Below are positions 42,054 through 51,274 of a stretch of DNA of 64,000 nucleotides, piece after piece. This stretch comes from Lentisphaerae bacterium GWF2_49_21 (GTDB taxonomy: Bacteria > Verrucomicrobiota > Lentisphaeria > Victivallales > GWF2-50-93): positions 141,998-205,997 of the forward strand of contig MHBH01000005.1 in assembly GCA_001804805.1 (NCBI GenBank), written 5' to 3'. The notes below the pieces were generated by a model that saw only the letters and a list, made by a program, of their open reading frames with translations, searched no databases and had not been told where the DNA came from. Position 1 is the stretch's first letter, and each line of letters opens with the position of its first letter. Position numbers and translations under genes: made by a program.

Positions 42054-44519
42054 ATGACAAACAAGGAATATGATTTTTCAAAGATAGAACCGAAATGGCA
42101 GAAGTACTGGGACGAGAACAAGACCTTCAGGGCCGATGATTTCTCCGGCAAGAAGAAGTTCTACTGCCTTGTCGAGTTCCCGTATCCGTCAGGCGACGGC
42201 CTCCATGTGGGCCACCCGCGTTCCTATACTGCCTTGGATATCCTCGCCCGTAAGAGGAGGATGCAGGACTGCAATGTGCTTTTCCCGATGGGGTTCGACA
42301 GCTTCGGCCTGCCTTCGGAGAATTATGCAATAAAGACGGGAATACATCCCACAATTGTCACACGGAAGAACATAGAGAGATTCACCGCCCAGCTGAAGTC
42401 GCTGGGATTCTCCTTCGACTGGGACAGGGTGTTTTCAACGACTGATCCGGACTACTACCGCTGGACACAGTGGATCTTCATAAAATTCTTCGAGAAAGGC
42501 CTGGCGTACAAGTCGAAGATGCCCATCAACTGGTGCCTTTCCTGCAAGATCGGCCTTGCCAACGAGGAGGTCGTGGACGGGAAATGCGAACGCTGCGGCG
42601 GTGATGTCGAGAAAAGAAGCATCGAACAGTGGATGCTGAAAATAACAGCCTACGCAGACAAGCTCATCAAGGATCTCGATACCGTGGATTTCCTCGAGAA
42701 GATCAAGGCGCAGCAGATAAACTGGATCGGCCGTTCTGAAGGAGCCGACGTGGATTTCATGATAGACGGGACGGGCAGGAAGATAACTGTCTACACGACG
42801 CGCCCCGACACTCTTTTCGGCGCCACCTACATGGTGCTCTCGCCGGAACACGCACTTGTGCATGAGATAACTTCCGCCCAGCAGAAGGATGCCGTCGACG
42901 CATATTGCAGACATGCCGCAAGGATGAGCGATCTCGAAAGGACGGAGGAGAAGGAGAAGACAGGCGTGTTTACAGGAGCGTACGCTGTCAATCCCGTCAA
43001 CGGGAAGAAAATTCCCGTCTGGATCGCGGACTATGTCCTTATAAGTTATGGAACAGGCGCGATAATGGCGGTGGCTGCGCACGACACCCGTGACTTCGAG
43101 TTCGCTGTGAAATTCAGACTTCCGGTCATATGCATTATTTCTCCTGATGTAAAAGAGGCCGAATCGGCAGGAGTCGACATCCAGGACGTGTTGGAAGGGA
43201 AGTCCTGCTGGTCCGGCAACGGCAGGATGATCAATTCCTCGAACAGCGACGGACTCGATATAAACGGACTTGAAGTGACTGATTCGAAGCGCAGGACTAC
43301 TGAATGGCTGGAGAAAAAGGGAATAGGCAAAGGCGCTGTGAACTACAAGCTGAGGGACTGGGTATTCTCGAGACAGCGTTACTGGGGCGAGCCGATACCG
43401 ATGATACACTGCGACAAATGCGGCTGGGTTCCTGTCCCGGAGGATCAGCTCCCGGTACTGCTTCCGCAGGTCGATAAATACGAGCCTACCGATACCGGCG
43501 AATCTCCTCTTGCCGTCATCTCCGACTGGGTCAGGACAACCTGCCCGAAATGCGGCGCTGCGGCGAAGAGGGAGACTGACACCATGCCCAACTGGGCGGG
43601 ATCTTCCTGGTATTTCCTTAGATATATTGATCCGAAGAACAACAAATGCTTCGCAGACCGGAAGAAGCTTGACTACTGGATGGGTGTTGACTGGTACAAT
43701 GGTGGAATGGAACACACCACGCTGCACCTTCTCTATTCACGGTTCTGGAACAAATTCCTCTTCGACTGCGGACTTGTCCCTACAAGCGAGCCATATATGA
43801 AGAGGACTTCGCATGGAATGGTCCTGGGAGAGGGCGGGGAGAAGATGTCAAAATCCCGCGGCAATGTCATCAATCCGGACGATGTTGTCGGTAAATATGG
43901 CGCCGACGTCTTCCGCCTGTATGAGATGTTCATAGGGCCGTTCGACCAGTCGGCCGCATGGGACACGAAAGGTATTTCCGGGATCGACAGGTTCCTGAGG
44001 AAATTATGGAGGATGATGGTGGAGTCGGAGATTTCAGATGAGCCGATGAACAGGGAGCAGCTCCGCGTCCTGCACCAGACGATCAAGAAGGTCGGGGAGG
44101 ACATCGAGACACTTGATCTCAACACCGCCATAAGCCAGATGATGATTTTTACGAATGAATTCTCCAAGTCCGGGAAGCTTCCTAGGGAGGCGGCCGAATC
44201 CTTCATCAAGGTGCTGGCGCCTTTCGCCCCTCATATCTGCGAGGAGCTTTGGGAGATTTTTGGGCATGGAAGTTCAATAGCCCATGCCCCTTGGCCGGCA
44301 TACAAGGATGAGTTCCTCAAGCTTGACGAAATCGAGATACTGGTGCAGATTAAGGGAAGGCCAAAGGCGAGGATGATGATGCCTGCAGGGATAACGCAGG
44401 ACAAGATGCAGGAGCTCGCTCTCGGAAATGCCGAGGTGGGCAAGGAGCTTTCCGGCAAGAAGATTATCAAGGTCGTCTGCGTTCCGGGACGTCTGGTGAA
44501 TATAGTTTCAAATCCGTAA
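42054..44519 (+). CDS. leuS: Leucyl-tRNA synthetase
   Basis: 821 residues, class I synthetase. The HIGH-type motif is GDGLHVGHPRSYTALDI, the KMSKS loop is GGEKMSKSRGNV, and the zinc knuckles are CLSCKIGLANEEVVDG with CERCGG. The CP1 editing domain has TTRPDTLFGATYMVLSPEH and YGTGAIMAVAAHDTRDFEF. The C-terminal anticodon domain ends in KKIIKVVCVPGRLVNIV. Length is normal for bacteria. The ATG at 42054 follows AAAAGGTG; an in-frame GTG nine bases upstream lies in that site. Two small genes follow closely. Confidence 0.97.
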   Translation: MTNKEYDFSKIEPKWQKYWDENKTFRADDFSGKKKFYCLVEFPYPSGDGLHVGHPRSYTALDILARKRRMQDCNVLFPMGFDSFGLPSENYAIKTGIHPTIVTRKNIERFTAQLKSLGFSFDWDRVFSTTDPDYYRWTQWIFIKFFEKGLAYKSKMPINWCLSCKIGLANEEVVDGKCERCGGDVEKRSIEQWMLKITAYADKLIKDLDTVDFLEKIKAQQINWIGRSEGADVDFMIDGTGRKITVYTTRPDTLFGATYMVLSPEHALVHEITSAQQKDAVDAYCRHAARMSDLERTEEKEKTGVFTGAYAVNPVNGKKIPVWIADYVLISYGTGAIMAVAAHDTRDFEFAVKFRLPVICIISPDVKEAESAGVDIQDVLEGKSCWSGNGRMINSSNSDGLDINGLEVTDSKRRTTEWLEKKGIGKGAVNYKLRDWVFSRQRYWGEPIPMIHCDKCGWVPVPEDQLPVLLPQVDKYEPTDTGESPLAVISDWVRTTCPKCGAAAKRETDTMPNWAGSSWYFLRYIDPKNNKCFADRKKLDYWMGVDWYNGGMEHTTLHLLYSRFWNKFLFDCGLVPTSEPYMKRTSHGMVLGEGGEKMSKSRGNVINPDDVVGKYGADVFRLYEMFIGPFDQSAAWDTKGISGIDRFLRKLWRMMVESEISDEPMNREQLRVLHQTIKKVGEDIETLDLNTAISQMMIFTNEFSKSGKLPREAAESFIKVLAPFAPHICEELWEIFGHGSSIAHAPWPAYKDEFLKLDEIEILVQIKGRPKARMMMPAGITQDKMQELALGNAEVGKELSGKKIIKVVCVPGRLVNIVSNP

Positions 44520-44547
44520 TACAATTAAATAAGGAAAGAGGTGTCAA

Positions 44548-44646
44548 ATGGGTCAGCAGTTCAACAAAGTGGAAAAACGCAAGCGTCGCAAGGCTTATCT
44601 CCTGAGGAAAAAGGCGAGGATCAAGGCCACTATCAAGAAGAAATAG
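44548..44646 (+). CDS. 32-residue highly basic protein (PVC signature-protein-like)
   Basis: Product begins MGQQFNKVEKRKRRKAYLLR and ends with a run of lysines; about half of it is K or R, so it must bind nucleic acid or ribosomes. GAAAGAGGTG is perfectly placed before the ATG. From memory, tiny basic proteins with this opening are shared across the PVC superphylum and were described as its 'signature protein'; I cannot check this here. It lies 28 bases after leuS and three bases before the cysteine-rich gene, an apparent operon with translation functions. Confidence 0.75.
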   Translation: MGQQFNKVEKRKRRKAYLLRKKARIKATIKKK

Positions 44647-44648
44647 CA

Positions 44649-45047
44649 TTGGGCAAGAAATCCAAAGCTGTTTTCAAGAAATGTTCGGGCTGCGCTTTTA
44701 AGTGGGCGGACCGCGCGCATTTCCTTTCCGATCCCGATGTCGACCTTGTAGGATACCAGGTACACTTCGAACATCTTGAACTCGGTCTTTTCCTTTTCAA
44801 CCACAGGTGCGGAAGCACGATCGCGCTTCAGGCGAAAATTTTTACCGACCTCTATAAGGGACCGGTATTCAAGGAGAGGAAAACCGCTACGAAGGAATGT
44901 TCCGGATACTGCCTCCGTCCGGCTGAACTGCGTTCGTGCCCTGTTCAATGCGAGTGTGCTTTTGTCAGGAAAATTTTAAACAGGATAAAATCCTGGAAAA
45001 AAGAGGGCGAGCCATCTGGAAAGTTCCAGAAAGGCAGGCCTGCTTGA
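44649..45047 (+). CDS. Cysteine-rich conserved hypothetical protein (zinc-binding likely)
   Basis: 132 residues from a TTG start two bases after the previous stop; the ribosome site is the AAGAAGAAA at the end of that gene. Eight cysteines lie at 12, 15, 54, 84, 88, 97, 101 and 103, in CSGC, HRCGS, KECSGYC and CPVQCEC. The middle reads LVGYQVHFEHLELGLFLFNH. The pattern suggests one or two zinc or iron-sulfur sites. I recall similar unannotated proteins in Deltaproteobacteria. An open frame extends upstream through the basic gene, but that part is its shadow. Confidence 0.65.
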   Translation: MGKKSKAVFKKCSGCAFKWADRAHFLSDPDVDLVGYQVHFEHLELGLFLFNHRCGSTIALQAKIFTDLYKGPVFKERKTATKECSGYCLRPAELRSCPVQCECAFVRKILNRIKSWKKEGEPSGKFQKGRPA

Positions 45048-45111
45048 AATATCATCCGGTGTAAATAGTTCTTTTGTAGCGACCGACTGCAGTGGCCGCA
45101 GTTTTATCAAT

Positions 45112-45240
45112 AAGAAACTTTTACCGGTTAAGTAGGGCGGTCATTCCTGGCCGCCATCTTGTCGGGCTTCCGCCTTCGCTAAGATGCTACGGCGGGACAA
45201 GGGAAAGCCCGACCTACTTCAGAGGCAAGTTTCAAAGGAG
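45112..45240 (-). repeat. Family K element, copy 2 (129 bp)
   Basis: Base-for-base reverse complement of 3774-3902 over 129 positions by eye. Sequence on either side is unrelated, which sets the element's ends. It lies tail to tail between the cysteine-rich gene and the DUF3592 gene. Confidence 0.92.
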
Positions 45241-45274
45241 GGAGTCTGGACATTTATTGCCTCCAGATTCTTTT

Positions 45275-46957
45275 TTATCGGTGTCGTGGCAGGACGCTTA
45301 TGCCGTATTCAAGATCGATCTTGGGCCGTCCTTTCAATGTTCCCTTCAGTGAAATGACCCATAGGATTTTGTGTCCTTCAGAACTGCTGTCCGTCGTCCG
45401 GGCGTTTTCCGGAATCAGGATCTCCTTGCTGCCGGAAGGCATCCGGAGATAATCGTCCGTATCGATCACCTGGAACTTTTCAAGGATGTTCCTTTGGGAT
45501 TTTACTTCTCCAGGATCCCCGCCACGGCACTCGAGATTGATTGACAGATGTCTGAAGCTTTCTGCCGACCTCTCATTTATTGCCCACTGGATCCTGAGCT
45601 TGCCGCCGGGATGAGGAGTTCTCGTGCTGACGCTGATCCTCGGACGCGGATTGAGAAGGGATATGAAGCTCGTGAGCACAAGGAAGAGGAAAAGTAGGCC
45701 GAGCAGGACAAATGGGACAAGGAATATCGTCAGGAACCACTCCGGCCTTCCCTTCATCCATCCAATAATGCACTGATAGATGAATATTGAAAGTATTCCG
45801 TTCCAGAATCCGGCAAGGAAGATGGAGCCGATAAAAGCCTTGAACGGCCCCGTCACCGGCTTGAGGACAATTTCACCTGACGAGTAATCATCAAGGGACC
45901 TGCTGTCATATTCTGCGAATTCCGCAGACGCCTTCCGCCTCTTTTTCAAGGTGTAGTAAACTCCGAGCGCTCCGACTATTATGAAGGCAACAGGAATCAG
46001 GGCAAACAGGAATTCCCACGACAAGTTCCTGTTCAGCACCGAATCGGAAGGGTCTTCGGGATTCACATAGCAAGTCGAGATGCTTCCCGCAGGATAGCGG
46101 TTGACTATTTCCTTTTTTCCTTCGCGTCCGCTGCTTGAGCTTCCAAGCATGAAATTATATTGGCTTGACCTGTATTCCCTGCCATCGACCTCATATGAAT
46201 ACATGATATCTACGCTATAGGTCGCGCCGTTCCTGCCGCTATGGCTTCCGACTGAGCTTGAAATAATCCTGCATGGAGTCTTGTCCCATTTCTCGGCATC
46301 AAGGATCTTCAGCCCGGGAACTATCCCAAGCATGTAGAATACCCCCAGGCCGATAAGAAGAAATGCTGAAAAGACTAAAAGCGCCACTTTATCTGCTGGA
46401 GACTTGTCCTTCACCTCAGCATCCTTCTTGAAATATTCTGTGACGCTCCATCCGGTCCATACGGAATATATCCCCCCGGCGCCGATCATCACGAAAATCA
46501 GGGGTATGAGCATGAATGGCAGGAGAAGGAACATTGATGAGTCGCTGGTGATGACAGATTCGGAAGGGTTGTATGGATTGACACGGCACCTCGCCTTTGA
46601 ATCTTTTGGGAACTTGTCCAGCAGCGACTGCGCCTTGTTGTAGTTCTTATCCCCGCTGTAGTTGTATGAGACTTTGCCAGAGTTGAATCCTTTTCCCTTG
46701 AAGTCATAGGAATAGTTGATCCTGAAAATATATTTCACCTGGCTTCCCTTGCCGTCCTCTTCGATGCTGCTTGAGACCACCCTGCATTCCGTGTCAGTCC
46801 AGAACCGCGTGGACGCCTCCCTGTAGAAGCTATAGGACATGATGATCAGGAAGGCGCTTCCCATCGCAAGGAAAATGAAGAGGAAAAGAGAAAGGCCGAT
46901 CTTGCTACCGAGCGTAGCTGGTTTGGCGTTGATTCCGTCTTGGTTTACTGAAGGCAT
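45275..46957 (-). CDS. Membrane protein with two DUF3592-like units
   Basis: 560 residues. Two copies of a unit of about 185 residues: each has a membrane helix, an outer beta domain (CRVVSSSIEEDGKGSQ ... YNPSESVI in the first; CRIISSSVGSHSGRNG ... PEDPSDSVL in the second), and another helix. This is the DUF3592 pattern, normally present once. After the second unit come two more helices (around 375-430) and a soluble C-terminal domain with RISVSTRTPHPGGKLRIQW, beta-sandwich-like. Function unknown. It follows the giant transglutaminase-like gene on the same strand after 412 bases of repeats. Confidence 0.75.
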   Translation of the reverse strand: MPSVNQDGINAKPATLGSKIGLSLFLFIFLAMGSAFLIIMSYSFYREASTRFWTDTECRVVSSSIEEDGKGSQVKYIFRINYSYDFKGKGFNSGKVSYNYSGDKNYNKAQSLLDKFPKDSKARCRVNPYNPSESVITSDSSMFLLLPFMLIPLIFVMIGAGGIYSVWTGWSVTEYFKKDAEVKDKSPADKVALLVFSAFLLIGLGVFYMLGIVPGLKILDAEKWDKTPCRIISSSVGSHSGRNGATYSVDIMYSYEVDGREYRSSQYNFMLGSSSSGREGKKEIVNRYPAGSISTCYVNPEDPSDSVLNRNLSWEFLFALIPVAFIIVGALGVYYTLKKRRKASAEFAEYDSRSLDDYSSGEIVLKPVTGPFKAFIGSIFLAGFWNGILSIFIYQCIIGWMKGRPEWFLTIFLVPFVLLGLLFLFLVLTSFISLLNPRPRISVSTRTPHPGGKLRIQWAINERSAESFRHLSINLECRGGDPGEVKSQRNILEKFQVIDTDDYLRMPSGSKEILIPENARTTDSSSEGHKILWVISLKGTLKGRPKIDLEYGISVLPRHR

Positions 46958-47010
46958 TCCGTTTAAATTCGTCCTTTCTAATATTTGCGTTCGTTTTGAC
47001 TCATTAAATC

Positions 47011-47037
47011 CGAAACACGAATCCCGAAATTCGAAAC
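47011..47037. repeat. Family I words (CGAAACACGAAT)
   Basis: CGAAACACGAATCCCGAAAT, then TCGAAAC, reads as the complement of words at 51188-51254. The remaining part of the 412-bp gap 46958-47369 is the family B copy plus an AT-rich stretch. Confidence 0.5.
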
Positions 47038-47069
47038 AATCTCTAAGAAATATCTTAAATTAAAACAAT

Positions 47070-47300
47070 GGAGGCAATTTCAAAATGCCTCTTTTGAGCA
47101 GATTGCTTTTGTTGGAGTATCACGTGACCACGTTGACACGTGGAACGTGACTCACGTGGCAAGCTTCCCGCGTCCGCCGTAGCTTCTTTGCGAAGGCGGA
47201 AGCCTGCGTAACTTATTAAATACAAAGACAAGCTAAAGTTTGTACTCCAACGGGATTCTTCACGCAACAGCTGTTTCTTGTATTTTTGAAATCAGCTCAA
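47070..47300 (+). repeat. Family B element, copy 2, with inserted modules
   Basis: Same ends as 22772-22960, but a longer interior: CACGTGACCACG, ACACGTGGAACGTG and ACTCACGTGG, then a module CCGCCGTAGCTTCTTTGCG with AAGGCGGAAGCC that matches the core of family K. It appears to be a mosaic. Confidence 0.8.
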
Positions 47301-47369
47301 TGGAAAAAAATATTGATTTTAAAATTTGATTCGGATTTCGAATTTGGTAGCGGTGAAAGCCGCTCCATG

Positions 47370-50300
47370 CTATTTCAGTTCGATCAGGAGGCTCCGGGTC
47401 CCGGGATGAGAGATCTTCTCGTTGATCTTCATGAGATAGTCATACTGGCTTCTCGAATAGATGGAAGGCCTGACATCTATCTTCTGCAGTATGACGCATG
47501 CGCTCCTGCCGTCAACAGGTTTTTCCATTGAGCTTATGTCTATGACGCTCCCGTTCAGTCCCGGGAAGTCGATTATGTCACTTGCCGGCCTGATGCTCAT
47601 GCCGTTGAAGCTTCCGGGCATCCTTATGACGAACTCCTTGGTGATGTCAATTTTATGCGGTGCAAAAAGCGGATTCTCCCGTTTCTTGGAAATTGTCTGG
47701 ATTACTCCGCCCAGTGCCTCCGGAAGATTCAAGTAGAGCAGCTTGCCGTCGCGGACGGCGTATTTGTCCACGGCCACCGAGAATTCCTCGATGCCGGGAT
47801 ATCTGCTGAAATTCGAAGTGAGTTCGCCATCCGGTTTAGCCGACTGCGACACCGCAGATACTAATTCCTGGTAATAGCGGTCCTTCAGCTCCGGCGTCAT
47901 TTCCTCGAACTTCATTTTGTGGGCCGTGAATTCATTGCCGTAATACTTCAATGTCTTCCTGATCTTCGCCTGGCCGTTGTCGGAAAGCGATATGTCATAG
48001 GATACCTCCGTCATCGTCTTCTTCGAAGGGATGATTCTCATCTCTTCACCGGTGCTTGCGAGAAGCGCAAGCTTGTTCTCATGCGTCGTCGTGCCGATCT
48101 CGGCATAATGGCTTGTGTCGTTCAGATATATGTATTCCTTTCCAATCTTCACGCGGACAAGCACTGAATTGAAGATGCCGTATTTCGGGAATATGGTGAT
48201 TTCATCCGTGACTGCGCCTATGCATGGGAGACCGGACGCAAGGACGAATTCCGGTTCGTATCCTGCGGCCTTGAGCATCGCGTAGATTACTATTGCAACA
48301 TCCGCACCGTTTCCGTAACCGTCGGAAAGAGTCTTGTCGGCGAAGCTTATGTTTGAAAGTGGCAGTTCAGTGAAGGACGGTCCTGCATATTTTATGTTCT
48401 TGGATACATGATCCCTGACGGCTTTTATTCTTTCAATGTCCTCTTTCATGCCAGCAGTTATCTTGACGGCTGTTTCGCCCGTCTTTACCTGTCCTTCCGC
48501 AGCCTTTACAAGGATTCCGCAGATTTCCGCGGCATATTCCTTCCAGGACGTCCTTGCCGTGATGCCGACGTACGGTGTGAAGCACCATGTCGGCGGAAGG
48601 TTGTCCTCGCGTCTTATCGGCTGCTGGTTGATCGCCTTGAATAATCTGACTGCCGGATCCTTGGAATCGGCGGAGAATTTTCCGAAGTCACCTGAGAATG
48701 TCAATTTCACGTTCCCGGGATTCCTTATCGCAACAGTCGCTTCAAGCAACGGTTCGAAAGTCTGGAAATATTCCATCGTGGAGAAGAAAGGCCTGTCCTT
48801 GTGCTCTGAAACGATCTTGTATTCGATGATGCTGCCGATGTCGACTCCCGGAAGGTTTGCCACCAGTGTCTTTCCAGAAGGATAGCGCGGCGCTGATCCG
48901 CACCACGGCTGATCCATTATGTTGATCTCCTTCCCGCTGATCTTCTTCGAGGTGCCGTCCTTGGCCGTGACAGTTGCATATTCCAGCTTCAGATTGTCCC
49001 ATGCGGGGTTGTAGTTGAACTTGAGCTCCGAATTCGACTTCTTCCCGGCGTAGGTCAGTATCTTCTGCTTGATCGTCCGTGACGTCCTCCAGCTGTGCTC
49101 ATCAATGATTTCATATTCGACGTTGTCGCTCAAAATAGCAAGGTTCACATCCGGGCCGAATGATTCAGAGGCGGCCGATGCGGGATTCCCGGATTTGAAA
49201 AGCGCTTTCTTCCTGCAGTCGTATTCGATGCTCTTCAGGATGTTCTTGAGCTCGAGATATTCGGCAGGAGTGAATTCCACCGCCTTTATCAGGAAACTGT
49301 TCTTTCCGGCCAGCTGCCCATCCTTGAATTCCACATTCTGGTTCCAGCCCAGGGTGGGGCTGTCTATCCTGGTGTATTCCGGTATTGAATCCTTCTTCCA
49401 GCCTACATTGTTGAACTTAAGGGAGAAACTCTCTTCCGTGCCGCATGCGATCTCAGATTCGAGGGCGTATTTGCGCTTTTCCAGTCCTGCCCTTCCAATG
49501 ACCATGTTCACGATTCCGATGCTTCTTCCAAACCAGGGCAGGGGAGGGATGATCCTGCCACCGCCTTCTACGAGGCAGTTTTCAGCTATGTACTTGACGG
49601 ATGCCTTGAGCGGAACCGATGTGTCCTGTATGTTTGCGGGAGTGATCTTCAGATCCAGGAGTTTCGCGCCGGGTACGGCGAACTTTACCAGCGATTCGAA
49701 ATATCTCTTCACCTCGTCGGGTTTCTTTCTAGCGAACGAACCACGGTATGCACTGTCGTTTATCCCCTCGAAATCAAAACTCGTCTCCGCGATCACTGTC
49801 CCTGAATCGTCCATTCCGCCTTCAGTCCTGATGCGCATGAGATTCTTCTCCGCCGGGATGATCTGCGAAGTCCGCAGGGTTTCGCCTTCAGGCTTGGCGA
49901 CGAGGAAGCTCCTGTTGCAGAGATATGCCGGACACATTTCCTTTGTGCTTTCGTCGGTGGGGTCCATCAGCGTGTATGTGCCGTCATCATTCTCAACTGC
50001 GGTGATCGCGTGGTTGAAATACGGGGTCGGCACCTCACCGTCCTTCTTCGCAGCTACCAATATCAGCACCGGATATGCCTTGAAACCTGCAAGCTTCAAC
50101 ATCGCCGCGAGCAGGGCCGCCTTGTCGCGGCAGACTCCATATTTGTTCTCGAAAGTAGTTTTCACATCATGCGGTTCATATCCGGGCGCCTCGGTTTCAG
50201 TCGTTATCCCCATGTAGCGTATGTTCTGCGAAACAAACTTGAATATGCTCTCCATCTTCGCCTGGCGGTCGCTGCTGCCGCCTGTAAGCTCATCGACCTT

Positions 50301-51161
50301 CGCCTTCATTTCCGGAGTCGTAGCCTCGAGGTGGGGGCGGCATAGTTCGGCATACCATTTTGAAAGACTCTTCCAATCGCTGATCGTGCTGAGGAGAAGC
50401 CTCTGTACCACGGAATGGAGGTCGGGCATGTCAGGTTCCGGGAACATCCTCGGCACATCCTTGATCTCCCATTTGTAGTTGATGCCTCCCTCCTTTTCGC
50501 TCTGCTGGAATTTTACAGTGCCTTTTATCTCGTCGCGGAGGATGATGTGCTTAAGTGGAAGTTCCTTCGGCCCGTTGATTTCAACAATGAGCCGTTTTAT
50601 CGGGCTCTCTCCTTCTATAGGATATTCAGCGCTCCAGGTGTTGGGGACCCTGGTCTTGAAATTGTTGTTGTACGAGACGCACCTGACTATGTCCCCGATC
50701 TCAAGCCCCGGCACGTTGATGGTGAGGATCTTGTTGTTTGGATCATAGATATTGGAACCCATCTGGCCGCTGCTTACCATCACCCGGCTCTGCTTTGATA
50801 CATCCACCGGAACAACGGTGCCGTCCTTCTTTATTATTTCCAGCAGCTTCACCTCCATCGTCTCATAGGCCTGGTTGAAGTGGAGCGACATCGTCAAATT
50901 CTCGCGCTTCCCTTTTTCCGTCAGGACTTTCACGAACTCGTCATCCCATATCGAATAAGTGCCGTCGGCCTTGTATCTGATGATCATATGGTCGTCGAGA
51001 AGGACTTCATCCGCGTCAGGATAGATTTCAACAGTGGCGAGTCCTGTGGTCTTTACGACCGCCGTCCTGTCAAGAATCCCCTTCGAATAGTCAGCGTCCT
51101 GGGACAGGGCGCTGACTGCAAGGACAAGCAGCAAGGAAACGATGCAGGAGAATTTTTTCAT
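47370..51161 (-). CDS. Giant exported DUF3857/transglutaminase-like protein, internally duplicated
   Basis: 1263 residues with a signal peptide (KKFSCIVSLLLVLAVSALS). Two similar halves, each a DUF3857 beta domain followed by a transglutaminase-like domain. Half one (about 25-640): catalytic C344 (KYGVCRDKAALLAAMLKLAG), H384 (YFNHAIT), D400 (LMDPTDES). Half two (about 670-1260): the matching positions read GYGNGADVAIVIYAMLKAAG (G952 in place of Cys), IFNSVLV (Ser in place of His) and LNDTSHY (Asp kept), so it cannot catalyse. Acts in the periplasm or on the surface; substrate unknown. Between proA and the DUF3592 gene on the same strand. Confidence 0.88.
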   Translation of the reverse strand: MKKFSCIVSLLLVLAVSALSQDADYSKGILDRTAVVKTTGLATVEIYPDADEVLLDDHMIIRYKADGTYSIWDDEFVKVLTEKGKRENLTMSLHFNQAYETMEVKLLEIIKKDGTVVPVDVSKQSRVMVSSGQMGSNIYDPNNKILTINVPGLEIGDIVRCVSYNNNFKTRVPNTWSAEYPIEGESPIKRLIVEINGPKELPLKHIILRDEIKGTVKFQQSEKEGGINYKWEIKDVPRMFPEPDMPDLHSVVQRLLLSTISDWKSLSKWYAELCRPHLEATTPEMKAKVDELTGGSSDRQAKMESIFKFVSQNIRYMGITTETEAPGYEPHDVKTTFENKYGVCRDKAALLAAMLKLAGFKAYPVLILVAAKKDGEVPTPYFNHAITAVENDDGTYTLMDPTDESTKEMCPAYLCNRSFLVAKPEGETLRTSQIIPAEKNLMRIRTEGGMDDSGTVIAETSFDFEGINDSAYRGSFARKKPDEVKRYFESLVKFAVPGAKLLDLKITPANIQDTSVPLKASVKYIAENCLVEGGGRIIPPLPWFGRSIGIVNMVIGRAGLEKRKYALESEIACGTEESFSLKFNNVGWKKDSIPEYTRIDSPTLGWNQNVEFKDGQLAGKNSFLIKAVEFTPAEYLELKNILKSIEYDCRKKALFKSGNPASAASESFGPDVNLAILSDNVEYEIIDEHSWRTSRTIKQKILTYAGKKSNSELKFNYNPAWDNLKLEYATVTAKDGTSKKISGKEINIMDQPWCGSAPRYPSGKTLVANLPGVDIGSIIEYKIVSEHKDRPFFSTMEYFQTFEPLLEATVAIRNPGNVKLTFSGDFGKFSADSKDPAVRLFKAINQQPIRREDNLPPTWCFTPYVGITARTSWKEYAAEICGILVKAAEGQVKTGETAVKITAGMKEDIERIKAVRDHVSKNIKYAGPSFTELPLSNISFADKTLSDGYGNGADVAIVIYAMLKAAGYEPEFVLASGLPCIGAVTDEITIFPKYGIFNSVLVRVKIGKEYIYLNDTSHYAEIGTTTHENKLALLASTGEEMRIIPSKKTMTEVSYDISLSDNGQAKIRKTLKYYGNEFTAHKMKFEEMTPELKDRYYQELVSAVSQSAKPDGELTSNFSRYPGIEEFSVAVDKYAVRDGKLLYLNLPEALGGVIQTISKKRENPLFAPHKIDITKEFVIRMPGSFNGMSIRPASDIIDFPGLNGSVIDISSMEKPVDGRSACVILQKIDVRPSIYSRSQYDYLMKINEKISHPGTRSLLIELK

Positions 51162-51187
51162 AAGTATTCCTTATAATATTGTCATTT

Positions 51188-51254
51188 GTTTCGAGTTTCG
51201 ACCGTGTCCCGCGTAGCCACTTGGGCGAAGTGGGATATTCGTGTTTCGAGTTTT
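51188..51254. repeat. Family I element with a K-like core
   Basis: GTTTCGAGTTTCG and TTCGTGTTTCGAGTTT flank CCCGCGTAGCCACTTGGGCG with AAGTGGGA. The core shares GTAGC..CTT..GCGAAG with family K and with the module at 47164. Confidence 0.6.
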
Positions 51255-51274
51255 TAGGCTGCCCGGCAGCCTCA

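Noticed and set aside
42435..43727. 430-codon minus-strand frame opposite leuS
   Set aside because: Overlaps conserved synthetase motifs; its product shows no family pattern.
49069..50217. 382-codon plus-strand frame inside the giant transglutaminase gene
   Set aside because: Shadow of the GC-rich coding strand; no recognisable domain, and the opposite frame is full-length and coherent.
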